This document shows positions 1-12,100 of a DNA stretch of 64,000 nt, in pieces (position 1 is the first letter of the stretch; each line of letters opens with the position of its first letter). Origin of the DNA: Paraphaeosphaeria minitans (taxonomy: Eukaryota > Ascomycota > Dothideomycetes > Pleosporales > Didymosphaeriaceae). The notes under the pieces were generated by a model, which was not told where the DNA came from, did no database searches, and saw only the letters and a program-made list of their open reading frames with translations. Location: NCBI GenBank assembly GCA_015832175.1, contig WJXW01000008.1, positions 2,170,001 to 2,234,000 on the forward strand, in the 5' to 3' direction. The position numbers and the translations under genes are program-made.

Positions 1-649
1 TAGTACACTAAGAGTGCAAGGAAAAAAGACAATAAGCATATTTCTTCTTAGCGCAGTACAAATAGGCAACTATTACAAAAATATAGTTTTTCTTAAGATA
101 ATTAGCTTAACTGTAGCGATATTAAACAGAACAAGATAATAACTTTATAGGTGGTTAACTTATAAAGACATTAAGCTTAGAAGGAGAGGATAATATTAGG
201 ATCTAGCTATGCGTAAGTAGCAGGGCATAAGCTTATTAGACTACTAGTCTACTAGAGTTAGCTAACTAAGTAGTTAGGTAACAGGTTATAGGTCCTAAAG
301 GTCTTAAGAACCGCACAGGCCTCGCCCGTACAGGAACTCTAGGACACGTAGGACTCGCCCGCACAGGATTCTAGGACGTATAGGATTCTGGGACGCATAG
401 GATTCTGGGACGTACAGGATTCTAGGATGTGTGGGATTACTTAGTATATAGGAACACGAGAATAAGCTTCTTATACTTATGTTTAATCTATTTATTAATC
501 TATTATTTAGATTCTAGTAGACTAAATTATTAACTTATTACACTTCGCAAGATACTATTATATTAATAAGACCTTCCACCTTCTGTAAGTAGTCCTACCC
601 AAGAACCAACCTTAACCCTTTAGGACTAGCTACCCTCTTGGATTTAACA
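1..649 (+). mobile_element. Element F: 3' end of a RIP-mutated Ty3/Gypsy LTR retrotransposon, cut by the window edge
   Basis: This is the 3' part of a forward-oriented element. Positions 1-150 match, in opposite orientation, the antisense Zn-knuckle region seen in E2 near 8650-8800. A polypurine tract (about 180-193) precedes the LTR, which marks this as the 3' LTR end. The LTR (194-649) ends in TTTAACA. The sequence after it (from 650) is internal gag-pol of another, reverse-oriented element that runs uninterrupted in E2 at about 13,403, so F was inserted into element G. GTTAG at 650-654 would be its right TSD copy; the left copy lies outside the window. There is no intact coding capacity. 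Confidence 0.85.
194..649 (+). repeat. 3' LTR of element F (456 bp)
   Basis: It starts TATTAGGATC (a RIP form of TGTTAGGATC) and ends GATTTAACA. It has the same length as the E2 LTRs. Short tandem copies of a GGACGTATAGGATTCTG-like unit lie in the U3 half. Confidence 0.9.
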
Positions 650-1664
650 GTTAGTAACTAAATAGCGTTATAATAACTTCTTATTCCTTATTAGGTTCTT
701 AGTCCTTAATATTTAGTATATTTAACTTAGTTTAATAGACTTTGTTCTTTAACCTACAGTTTCTGGCTATGTGTCCTAGTTTACTATATATAAAGTATTT
801 ATAGGTTTTATTTATTAATTGTTAACTTATATCTAAAACACATTTATTAGGCTACTTAGGGCCTATCCTTCTTCCTTTTTCTTTGCCTATGTAGTTAAAC
901 TAAATATCTTTTATTAGTTTATATCTCTAGTAGTTTCTTAGTTATTGCCTTTAGACAATTCTAATAGGGTTTTTATAGACCACTTTTATAGGTTGTCTAA
1001 AGCTTATTACTCTAGGATTTTAGTAGAGCTCCTATTATAGCGAGAACCATTCTCTATTAATTCTAATAGTTTCTTTATATAGTTTCTTAAGATTAGTAAT
1101 TTGTGCACTACTTCGTAAGAGTTTCTTATATAGTTTTTATTTAAGTCCTTATTTGTACATATTCTAAAGAGATTTATTATTCTAGTTAAGTTATATAGCA
1201 TATTTGTGAAACTTAGCTATATACTTAGCTACTAATCGCTTCTAAGTTATAGTCTAAATCTTTGCTTTTGTAATAGAGTCCTTATTAGTAATTCTAAAGA
1301 GTTGTTTAAGGCATTTCTTAAAGTTACTATAATTCTTAATAATATTAACTATATTAGCGTTATTATTTACGTAATTGTCGTTGTTATTATTATAGTCTAT
1401 TTCTAGATACTTTTTAAGGTAGGGATAGATCTATAATCCTACATCTCCTTGTATATATATTACTATAAAGATAATCTCTTTTTTATCTTTAAAGGGTTTA
1501 TCTAAGTTAAATAAGTAGAGGTCTAACTAGAGAATCTAGACGTTAGTTTAAAATGGTTTACTAAAGTAGAGATTAGGTTTATACGCCTTACTACTGTCCT
1601 TTATAAGAGTAATCTTAGCGGTACCTAAAGCTATAGAAGAGGTAGGAGTTTGTAAAGTACTTAT

Positions 1665-2089
1665 TATAAAGAGGAGGTAGAGGCTAGAGGATAAAGGCTA
1701 ACCTTCTAGACCTTCTAGTACCTTCTCTCCCCTAGTACTAGTTACCTAGAATAGTAGAGACTAGGGTAATAGAGGGTAGATTGAACGTAGTTAAATAGAG
1801 CAATAAAACCTTAGGTATAGGCTTAGAATTGCTATCTAGGATAGAGAGTACACGTAGAAGGTAACTCTTCTTATATATATATAGTAGAGATTCTAGAGTA
1901 TTCTACTTAGTAATCCTCTACTATCTATAACGTTACCTATAACGTTACTTATAACGTCACTTTATAACGTTACCTATAACGTTACCTAGTGTCCATAGGG
2001 CTATAACGTCATTATGACGTCATTATAGAAAGTTCTAGAATATAGAAAAGGTAACTCTAGGAACCTTTAAAGGTTATCTATTCCTTACA
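1665..2089. repeat. Solo LTR of a different family inside element G, with a CRE-like palindrome array
   Basis: This insert is absent from the homologous positions of E2 and E3. It is flanked by CTTAT at 1660-1664 and 2090-2094. Its ends are TATAA... and ...TTACA, consistent with RIP-altered TGTAA/TTACA LTR termini. The interior contains seven TRACGTYA palindromes between 1928 and 2022. No internal retroelement sequence is attached, so it is best read as a solo LTR left by LTR-LTR recombination. The parent family is not identified. Confidence 0.8.
1928..2022. promoter_or_regulatory. Array of seven CRE/ATF-type palindromes, six of them RIP-altered
   Basis: The octamers are TAACGTTA (1928, 1940, 1965, 1977), TAACGTCA (1952, 2004) and TGACGTCA (2015). 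RIP (CpA to TpA on either strand) turns TGACGTCA into exactly TAACGTCA or TAACGTTA. The simplest reading is an ancestral array of seven consensus CREs at mostly 12-13 bp spacing. bZIP factors of the CREB/ATF type bind this octamer. Function in this copy is doubtful after RIP. Confidence 0.6.
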
Positions 2090-2111
2090 CTTATATTAAG
2101 GGTATTTATAA

Positions 2112-2641
2112 TATTAAATCTAAGAGGGTAGCTAGTCCTAAATGGTAAAAGTTAGTTCTTTAGTAGGAGTACTTATAAAGGTAGAAGGTCTTATTAATAT
2201 AATGGTATCTCATAAAGTGTAATAAGTTAATAATATAGTCTACTAGAATCTAAATAATAGATTAATAAATAGATTAAATATAAGTATAAGAAGGTTATTC
2301 TCGTGTTCCTATATACTAAGTAATCCTACACGTCCTAGAAGCCCATATATTCTAGAGTCTTATACGTTCTAGAGCCCTATACGTTCTAGAGTCCTATACG
2401 TTCTAGAGTCCTATACGTTCTAGAGTCCTATACGTTCTAGAGTCCTATACGTTCTAGAGTTCTGTGTAGGCGAGTCCTATGTGTCCTAGAGTTCCTGTAT
2501 AGGCGAGGCCTGTGCGGTCTTTAGGACCTATAAGACCTATAACCTATTACCTAACTACTTAGTTAGCTAACTCTAGCAGACTAGTAGTCTAGAAGTATAA
2601 TAAGCTTATACCCTACTACTCGCGCGCGGCCGAATTCTAAC
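2112..2641 (-). repeat. 5' LTR of element G (about 530 bp), with expanded U3 repeats
   Basis: It starts TATTAAATC (RIP form of TGTTAAATC) and ends near CTAACC. It is longer than the 439-456-bp relatives because a 17-bp unit (CTATACGTTCTAGAGTC) is repeated about eight times at 2330-2470. Confidence 0.85.
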
Positions 2642-3153
2642 CGAAATATTAAGATTCTAAATAAAAGTAATTTTAGAATTATATTAATAAATCACCTAGA
2701 ACTACGCAATAACTAATTTAAAAATATATATAATATATATATTATAATTATTAACTGTATAGCCTCTTTATATTTTATTTATAGTCTAACTATTTAGCTT
2801 ATATTTAAAATTTAAATATTAAAAAACTACTATAAATTTAATAATAAACTAGTTAGTATAATATTAGTATATATTATAAACTATAGTAGATAGTATACAG
2901 CCTAACACACTAAATATACTATTTATATTTCTTTAATATATTTATAAAACGTGGTAATTTAAATAGTTAACTTTCTAATCTTAAAGTCGCTTACTAAGAC
3001 CTAAACTTACTAAAGCTCTAGTCCTATAAAGAATAAATAAACTATAAGTTTTTTATTTTCTAAGGCACGAACCTATATATTTTAATTCTAGAGATATTGT
3101 GAAAAGAAGAGTCTATAGTGTATAGATTATTTATTATATATATATAATAGAGT
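2642..3153. repeat. AT-rich degenerate tandem repeat, left flank of E1
   Basis: There are no coding features. When E1 is removed, this stretch joins 16,641-17,001. The motif around 3085-3153 recurs about 326 bp further on (around 16,900-16,995 in the window), and weaker matches around 2990 and 16,725 have the same offset. This suggests a degenerate tandem repeat with a unit of roughly 330 bp. E1 inserted inside the first copy. The 5-bp TSD of E1 (AGAGT) is at 3149-3153. Confidence 0.5.
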
Positions 3154-3592
3154 TGTTAGGATCCGGCCGCGCGCGAGTAGCGGGGCGTGAGCTTATTAGA
3201 CTACTAGTCCGCTAGAGTTAGCTAACTAAGCAGTTAGATAACAAGTCACAGGTCCTAAGGGTCCTAAGGACCGCACAGGCCTCGCCTATACAGGAACTCT
3301 GGGATGCGTGGGACTCGCCTACACAGTACTCTAGGACATATAGGACTCTAGGACATATAGGATTCTAGGAAGTGTGGGACTACTTAGTATATAAGAACCC
3401 GAGAATAAGCTTCTTATACTTATATTTAATCTATTTATTAATCTATTGTTTAGATTCTAGCAGACTAAATTGTTAACTTATTACACTTTATAAGATACTA
3501 TTATATTAATAAGACCTTTTAGCTTTTATAAGTACTCTTGCCTAAGAACTAACCTTAACCCTTTAGGACTAGCTATTCTCTTAGATTTAATA
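3154..3592 (+). repeat. 5' LTR of E1 (439 bp)
   Basis: It starts TGTTAGGATCCGGC and ends TTAGATTTAATA (RIP form of TTTAACA). It has fewer U3 repeat units than the other LTRs. Confidence 0.93.
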
Positions 3593-6500
3593 TCTTAAAC
3601 ACTCTTAACATAAGTACTTTATAAACTCCTACCTCTTTTATAGCTTTAGGTGCCACTAAAATTACTCTTATAAAGGATAGCAGTAAGGCGTATAAACCTA
3701 ATCTCTACTTTAGTAAATAATTTTAAACTAACGTCTAGATTCTTTAGTTAGACCTCTACTTCTTTAACTTAGATAAACCTTTTAAAAATAAGAAGAAGGT
3801 TATCTTCGCAGTAATATATATGTAAGAAGATATAAGATTATAGATCTATTCTTACCTTAAAAAGTACCTAGGAATAAACCACAATAATAATAACAATAAT
3901 TACGTAAATAAGCACGCTAATGCAGTTAATATTATTAAGAATTATAATAACTTTAAGAAATGCCTTAAATAACTCTTTAGGATCGCTAATAAGGACTCTA
4001 TTATAAAGGCAAAGATTTAGACTATAACTTAGAAATAATTAGTAGCTAAGTATATAGCTAAGTTTCATAAATACACTATATAACTTAACTAGGACAATAA
4101 ATCTCTCTAGGACATGTACAAATAAGGACTTAAATAGAAACTACGTAAGAAACTCTTACAAAGTAGTGCATAAATCGCTAACCTTAAAGAACTGTATAAA
4201 GAAACTATTAGAATTAATAAAGAATAGTTTTTACTATAATAGGAGCTCTACTAAAACCCTAAAGTAATAAGCTTTAGACAACTAGCAAAAATAGTTTATA
4301 AGAACCCTATTAGAATTGTCTAAAAGTAACAGCTAAGGAACTACTAGAGATACAAACTAATAGAAGATATCTAGTTTAACTACTTAGGTAAAAGAAAAGG
4401 AGGAAGAATAGGCCCTAAGCAGCCTAATAAACGCGTTTCTAATAGAAGTTAATAACTAATAACTAAGACCTATAAATGCTTTATATGTAGTAAACTAGGC
4501 TATATAGCTAGGAACTATAGATTAAAGAATAAAGTCTATTAAACTAAGTTAAATGTACTAACTATTAAGGACTAAGAACCTAATAAAGAATAGGAAGTTA
4601 TTATAACACTATTTAGTTACTAACGCGTTACGCTAGAATAAAGTAAGCGATTAGATTTACCTAACTTATAATTATACAAAGATCTAGAAGACAACTCTAA
4701 CGTATACTATAACGAAGAAGATATAGAAGAGATACTAAGATCTCCTACTCCTTACTTATAAAGTAGGCGGGAAGAAGACAACCCTATATTACCTAAGTAT
4801 AAAATAAATATTTAGGACTATATAGAACCCTACTAGGCACTAAAAGGAATATAACCCTACAAAAATAAGAAGTTAGACTATATACTAAAGTACTACCTAG
4901 ACTACTAAAATCCTACATACTAATTCTATATATAGATATATTGTAAAGAACTAACATGCGCACAATATAAGGCGGAGAAAAAGGAGAATAAAAAATAACC
5001 TAGAAGGAAACTACGCTATAGATAGATATAGACAGACTACTTTATTATAGCTTACAATAAACACCTCTAGGATAAATAATAAGTAAAATACTTTCTTTAC
5101 CTTACACTAAAGGATAACGAATACTGCACTATACTTATTAATAGAGACTATATATAACTATACTAGTATATATATCTAAACTAAGACTGCGAATACTACT
5201 ATATAGCTAAATGTTTAGACGGCTTTGCAAACTGCCCTACGTAAGAAGTAATAATAGAGCTACTAATTTAACTAGTATATAGGAATAGTAAAGACTATAG
5301 AAGGAATAACAAAAGAATATCCTTATAGGAAGAAGAAAAAGACAATCTACACAAGCTACGTACTTAAGAATAATAATAAAAGCAGATGCTTAGAAACGTA
5401 TACTAGGCACTAGAACTTAACTATAACTTATATAAATAGATATCTTTTTTAGGCCTAAACTTAGACAAGAAAACGCCTTTATTAAATTAAATACTATAGT
5501 AAGCATAGTATTAGTTAAGCTACTAGTATAGCTTAAAGGAATATAGGCTTAAGCTCTTATAAACTTAGAAGTAGAAAGGAACTTTATATTTTATTAGATA
5601 GTAAAATAAGCAGGACTTATAATATTAGAGAAAGAAGTACCCTATATTATCTATATTATAAATAGATCCCTAATGCCTAAGATACCTTAGATATACTAGG
5701 AGGTTACTACCATAATAATAGTCTAAGGATATAAAGAGGAACTTACCTTAGATATCTTACTAGAATCTAAGCATGAGTTAGTCTTAGAATTACTTTAGTT
5801 AATAATACACAACTTACAGATTAACTAGGGTATAAAGAAAATATTATTTAAACGCTATAATTATACATTATAAGTAAAGCCTACGTATTAACTAAAAATA
5901 ATAGTAGATAAAGGAGTTATTAATAACATAATACTGTAACAGATAGTTAAAAAATAGAAATACACCTTAGTAGACGCTAGTAGGAACTACTAGGTTAAAA
6001 AGCGTAAGAAGGAGGACAATAGTACACCTCTTACCTTACTAAGAGAGTATAGGAAATAGACATATATATTTATAGAAAAAGAAGGAAAAGTAAACCTACC
6101 TAAATATTAACTCTACGATCTTACAATAGACCTAGAAGAAGGGAAGACGCCACTCTTTAGACTACTATATAGTAAGACAGGAGAAGAACTCCTTAAAGAA
6201 CGTAATTTTATTAAAATAAACCTTAAGAAAGGATATATATAACTATTAAAGTTACTAGTAGTAAGCCTATTTATGTTTATTAAAAAAAAGGATAGATTAG
6301 ACAGACTATACGTTAACTACTAATAACTTAATAATATAATAATAAAGAACTAATATCTACTACTAAATATTATAGAGTTACGAGATTAATTATCTTAAGC
6401 TAAGATATTTATAATAATAGATCTAAGAGATAGTTACCACCTTATATAAATGAAAAAGGGTAAAGAATAGAAAACAGCGTTTTAATCACGCTACAGACTA

Positions 6501-8141
6501 TTTAAGTATAAGGTTATACTATTTAAACTTACGAATGCACTAGTAGTTTTTATAGCACTTATTAACAATATACTCTATAAATATCTAGACATATTTGTTA
6601 TTGCGTATATAAACGATATCCTTGTCTTTTTTAAAAACAAATTAGACTACACTAAGCATGTACAGATAGTACTAGAAGCACTAGATAAAGTATACCTTTA
6701 CATTAAACTTAAGAAATATAAGTTTAACGTTAAACAACTTAAATTCCTAGGACACATTATTACTATAGAAGGAATTAAGATGGCACTAAGTAAAGTTAAA
6801 TGTATTAGGAACTAGCTAATACTAAAGACAGCTAAGAACATCTAAGATTTCTTAGAATTTTGTAGATTTAATTAATAATTTATCTAAAATTACGCAAAAG
6901 TTATAATACCTTTAATAAATTTTACAAAGAAGGACGTACCCTTTAAATAGATAGATAAGTATAGAATATTATTTTAACTCTTTAAGACAGTATGTATTAT
7001 AGAACCTGTCCTTATTTATTTTAGAAATAATAAACTACTGCGCTTTAAAATAGACGCTAGCAATCTTACGCTAGGCGCCTCCGCTAAATAAGAATATAAT
7101 AGTAAATGGTATCTAATTGCCTATTACTTATGCAAATTTAATAACGCTAAAACACAATATAATATACACAATAAAGAACTCTACGCTATTATTAAAGCTC
7201 TAAAGCACTAGAGGATTTACGCGCTTAGTTACTTAACGCTAGAAATCTATATAGATTATAAGAACCTTCTAAGGTTCACAATAATAAAAGAACTTACGCT
7301 ATAATAACAAAGATAGTTGTAAACTATAGGGTAGTATAAGTTTAAAATCATCTATGTAGCTAGGAAAGAACATAGCAGAGTAGACGCTCTTAGCTAACAA
7401 AGTAATTTAGTAGGAGAAAAGGTAAAAACCTTCTCTATAATCTTTTATAAAGCTAAAGATAGATCTCTAGAGCTAATAGTAGAACTAAATTAACTTTTAG
7501 TAGTTAACTAAGAAGTTCTAGAATATCTATAGACTAAGATTATCTAATAATACCACGATAACCCTATGTACAGACACCTAGGTATTACGAAAATAATAGA
7601 ACTTATCTAAAGGAATTACACCTTTAAAGGAATTAAAGAAGCTATAATAGCTTATATTTATAAATGTGTAGAATGCTAGAGAAACAAACATAGCACATAT
7701 CTTAAATATAGAGAGATATAAGTAATTAGAATACTAACAGCACTATAGGAAGACATTACTATAGATTTTATTATAGGAATTCTAAACTCTAAGGATCTAA
7801 TAATAGGAATTAAATACGATAGTATACTAGTAATAGTCTACTAACTAACTAAGTATAATAAGCTTATTCTATATCTTAAAAGAATAACAGTAAAGGAACT
7901 CGCTTTTCTTATCCTAGACTAACTAATTAGATACTACAGAATCCTAAAAATAATTATTAGTAATAGAGACAAGCTCTTTACGTTAAATTATTAGATAACG
8001 CTTATAGCACTACTTAGAACAAAATAAAAACTATTAATAGCTTACTATCTACAAACGGACGGATAGATAGAACGTATAAACTAAACTATAGAAACATACC
8101 TACGCATCTACTACAATAGTTAGAAGAATAACTAAGTTTTA
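3593..8141 (+). pseudogene. E1 gag-pol, first part (gag, RT, RNase H, start of integrase), RIP-killed
   Basis: Conceptual reading with stops ignored shows a CCHC zinc knuckle at about 4478-4520 (pattern CFICSK.GYIAR). The RT active-site region reads AYINDILVF at about 6600-6626, and a finger motif like VKKKDRLDRLYVNY lies at about 6280-6320. The integrase Zn region (KCVEC) is at about 7665-7680 and the catalytic-core start (EDITIDFI) at about 7748-7772. Stops occur every few codons, nearly all TAG/TAA where Gln or Trp is expected, as RIP produces. The frame is cut at 8141 by E2, within integrase, and resumes at 14,894. Confidence 0.9.
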
Positions 8142-8597
8142 TATTAAATCCAAGAGGGTAGCTAGTCCTAAAGGGTTAAGGTTGGTTCTTAGGCAGGAGT
8201 ACTTACAGAAGGTAGAAAGTCTTGTTAATATAATAGTATCTTGTAAAGTGTAATAAGTTAATAATTAGGTCTACTAGAATCTAAACAATAGATTAATAAA
8301 TAGATTAAATATAAGTATAGAGAGCCTATCCTTGCGTTCCTATATACTAGGTAATCCTACACGTCCTAGAATTCTATATATCCTAGAGTCCTATATGTCC
8401 TAGAGTCCTATATGTCCTAGAGTTCTGTGCGGGCGAGTCCTATGCGTCCTAAAGTTCCTGTATAGGCGAGGCCTGTGTGGTCCTTAGGACCCTTAGGACT
8501 TATAACTTATTATCTAACTGCTTAGTTAGCTAACTCTAGTAGACTAGTAGTCTAATAAACTCACGCCCTACTACTTATACATAGCTAGATCCTAATA
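8142..8597 (-). repeat. 3' LTR of E2 (456 bp)
   Basis: It runs from TATTAAATCC to GGATCCTAATA-like ends (RIP forms of TGTTA/TAACA) and carries about four copies of the 17-bp U3 unit. Confidence 0.93.
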
Positions 8598-8649
8598 TTA
8601 TTCTTCCTCTCTAAGCTTAATATCCTTATAAGTTAACTACCTATAAAGT

Positions 8650-9185
8650 TATTATCTTGTTTTATTTAATATCGCTATAGTTAAGCTAATTATTTTAAGA
8701 AGGACTATATTTTCGCAATAGTTGCCTATTTATACTATACTAAAAAGAAATATACTTATTGTCTTTCTTCTTTACACTTTTAGTGTACTAACTACGTTAA
8801 ATAGGGAAACTAAAAGTGCGAGCCTAAAGAGATCCCTTTACTAGATTATTTAAAAATAAATGCTAAAATAAAGAGGTTAAAGAAGTTAGAGGCTAAAGAG
8901 GAGGTAAAGCTTTATATTAAGAAAGAGCTAGCTAAGGCAGCTCTCTTTTACGCCTATTAGGCGTAAGAGAAGATGGCGCGCTTACGTAATTAGTAAAAGA
9001 AATTATATTAGAAGGAACAAGAATTATTTAATTATAGTATAAGTACTATAGATAAGTTAGAAGTGCTTAAGGCGTAAGAGGAGTTAGCGTAGGCCGCTGC
9101 GTTAATAAATCCTAATGCGCTATTAGGCGCTAAGGTAATTAACTAGTCTATTTTATAGGCTAGCCCTTATGCTAGTAGTAATTCC
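8650..9185 (+). pseudogene. E2 antisense ORF relic: Zn-knuckle plus coiled coil
   Basis: On the strand opposite to pol, next to the 3' LTR, a conceptual frame shows a Cys-containing N-terminal part (pattern CTN.V..GN.KCEPKEIPL near 8775-8835). A Lys/Glu/Ala-rich stretch follows (KRLKKLEAKEEVKLYIKKEL near 8865-8930) and looks like a coiled coil. Stops are TAG/TAA at expected Gln positions. Equivalents exist in E1 (minus strand), E3 (plus strand) and F (minus strand). Confidence 0.6.
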
Positions 9186-12100
9186 TAGGTGCATTATAGT
9201 TGTCTCTTTATAATTTCTAGCGTTTAATTATAGAAGTTGTTTATCTATTATTAATAGTTGGATAGGTTTTCCTTAGGTTCCTATATATTTTTACTAGACA
9301 AATACCCTTTCTATTTAATAAGGTATTCTTTAGTGTCTGTGTACGCATTACGTACTTGTAGGATTTATTCTACTTTAAATTTAGTTTCTTCCTAAGCTTA
9401 GTGACAGAAGGTGGTTTTAACTAGTGTTTTAGGGTCTACTAGCTCTAGTAGTAATACGTAGAATACTAAATATATCTTTGTATCTGGCGGTAGTTCCAAC
9501 TTGTAGTTTACTAGTGATATTTGCTTAGAAATGTAAAATAGTCTAACCTTAATATAATCTAGTTTCTTGTGTTTTTTCTTCTAAGTTTAAAGGTTCTTTG
9601 TAAGTAGATATACTTTATCCCCCTTCTTTAGCTAAGGTGCTATTTTTTGTTTTCTATTTTAATATAAAATTAATTACTACTAAGCTTTCTTAAGATTTTC
9701 TTAGAGTTATTAGTATATTTTCTTTATATTTTCTACTATATCTATAGCTTCTTTTGCTTTAATTGTCGTAGGAAATTATTAATTAAAGAGATGTAGGTGT
9801 CTTCTGTAGTTTGTATAGAACGGTGTATATTCTAATACTGCTAATACTTTGTTATTATAGGCTAACTGTGCTATAGGTAGTAATAAAATCTAGTTATTCT
9901 TCTAACTATTGCAGTAAATACGTAGGTACATTTCTATAGTTTAGTTTGTACGTTCTGTCTGTCTGTCTGTTTATAGATAGTAAGCTATTAATAGCTTTTA
10001 TTTCATTCTAAGTAGTGCTATGAGCGTTGTCTAATAATTTAACGTGAAGAGCTTATCCCTGTCGCTAATAATTGTTTTTAGGATTCTATAGTGTCTAATT
10101 AGTTAGTCTAGGATAAAAAAAGCGAGTTCCTTTGCTATTATTCTTTTAAGGTATAGAATAAGCTTAACATACTTAGTTAGTTAGTAGACTATTACTAGTA
10201 TACTATTGTATTTAATTCCTGTTGTTAGATTCTTAGAGTTTAGAATTCCTATAATAAAATCTATAGTAATATCTTCCTATAGTGCTGTTAGTATTCTAAT
10301 TACTTACATCTCTCTATATTTAAGATATGTGCTGTGTTTATTTCTCTAGTATTCTACACATTTATAGATATAAGTTGTTATAGCTTTCTTAATTCCTTTA
10401 AAGGTGTAATTCCTTTAGATAAGTTCTATTGTTTTTGTGATGCCTAGGTGTCCGTATATAGGGTTATTATAGTATTGTTAGATAATCTTAGTCTATAGAT
10501 GTTCTAGAACTTCTTAGTTAATTACTAAAAGTTAATTTAGTTCTACTATTAGCTCTAGAGATCTATCTTTAGCTTTGTAAAGGATTATAGAGAAGGTTTT
10601 TACCTTTTCTCCTGCTAGATTACTTTATTAGCTAAGAGCGTCTACTCTGCTATTTTCTTTTCTAGCTATATAGATAATTTTAAACTTATACTACCTAGTA
10701 GTTTGTAACCATCTTTGTTGTTATAGCGTAAGTTCTTTTGTTATTATGAACCTTAGAAAGTTCTTATAATTTATATAGATTTCTAGTGTTAAGTAACTAA
10801 GTGCGTAGATCCTCTAGTGCTTTAAGGCTTTAATAATAGCGTAGAGTTCCTTATTGTATACGTTGTATTGTGTTTTAGCGTTATTAAATTTATATAAGTA
10901 GTAGGCAATTAGGTGCCATTTACTATTATATTCTTATTTAGCGTAGGCGCCTAGCCTAAGATCGCTAGCGTCTATTTTAAAGCGTAGTGGTTTATTACTT
11001 TTAAAATAAATAAGGACAGGTTCTATAATACATGCTATTTTAAGGAGTTAGAATAACATTCTACACTTATTTATTTATTTAAAAGGTACGTCCTTCTTTA
11101 TAAAATTTATTAAAGGTATTATAACCTTTACGTAATCTTGGATGAATTATTAGTTAAATTCATAGAATCCTAAGAATTCTTAGATGTTCTTAGCTGTCTT
11201 TAGTATTAGCCAGTTCTTAATATATTTAACTTTACTTAGTACTATCTTAATTCTTTCTATAGTAATAATGTGTCCTAGGAATTTAAGTTATTTAATGTTA
11301 AACTTACATTTCTTAAGTTTAATACAAAGGTATACTTTGTCTAGTGCTTCTAGTAGTATCTGTATATACTTAGTGTAGTCTAATTTGTTTTTAGAAAAGA
11401 CGAGGATATCGTTTATATATATAATAATAAATATGTCTAGATGTTTATAGAGTACGTTATTAATAAGTGCTATAAAAGCTGCTAGTGTATTTGTGAGTCT
11501 AAATAGCATAACCTTATACTTAAATAGTCTATAGCGTAATTAAAACGCTGTTTTCTATTCTTCACCTTTTTTAATTTATATAAGGTGGTAACCGTCTCTT
11601 AGATCTATTATTATGAATATCTTAGCTTAAGATAGTTAATCTCGTAGCTCTGTAATGTTTAGTAGTAGATATTAGTTCTTTATTATTATGTTGTTAAGTT
11701 ATTAGTAGTTGACGTATAGTCTGTCTAATCCATCCTTTTTTTTAATAAATATAAAAGGGCTTACTACTAGTAACTTTAATAGTTATATATATCCTTTTTT
11801 AAGGTTTGTCTTAATGAAATTACGTTCTTTAAGGAGTTCTTCTCCTGTCTTACTATATAGTGGTCTAAAGGGTGGCGTCTTCCCTTCTTCTAGGTCTATT
11901 GTAAGATCCTAGAGTTAATGTTTAGGTAGGTTTGCTTTTCCTTCCTTTTCTGTAAATATATGTATCTATTTCCTATACTCTCTTAGTAAGGTAAGGGGTG
12001 TGCTATTGTCCTCCTTCTTACACTTCTTAACCTAGCGGTTCCTACTAGTGTCTACTAAGGTGTATTTCTGTTTTTTAACTATCTATTATAGCATTATATT

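Larger units (their letters stand above)
650..2641 (-). mobile_element. Element G: 5' end of a reverse-oriented RIP-mutated Gypsy element, interrupted by a solo LTR
   Basis: Positions 650-1664 and 2090-2111 correspond to the gag/5' internal region of E2 (13,403-14,432) and E3, in reverse orientation. The right LTR at 2112-2641 is its 5' LTR. The left end was displaced by insertion of F and is outside the window. Relative to E2 it carries an extra 425-bp insert (1665-2089) between two copies of CTTAT. The remnants contain many in-frame TAG/TAA codons, and the longest ORF is only 64 codons (1007-1201, minus). Confidence 0.85.

Noticed and set aside
1007..1201. 64-codon minus-strand frame, and similar frames at 11,184, 11,288 and 11,709
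   Set aside because: They are short open stretches of RIP-mutated gag-pol, not genes.
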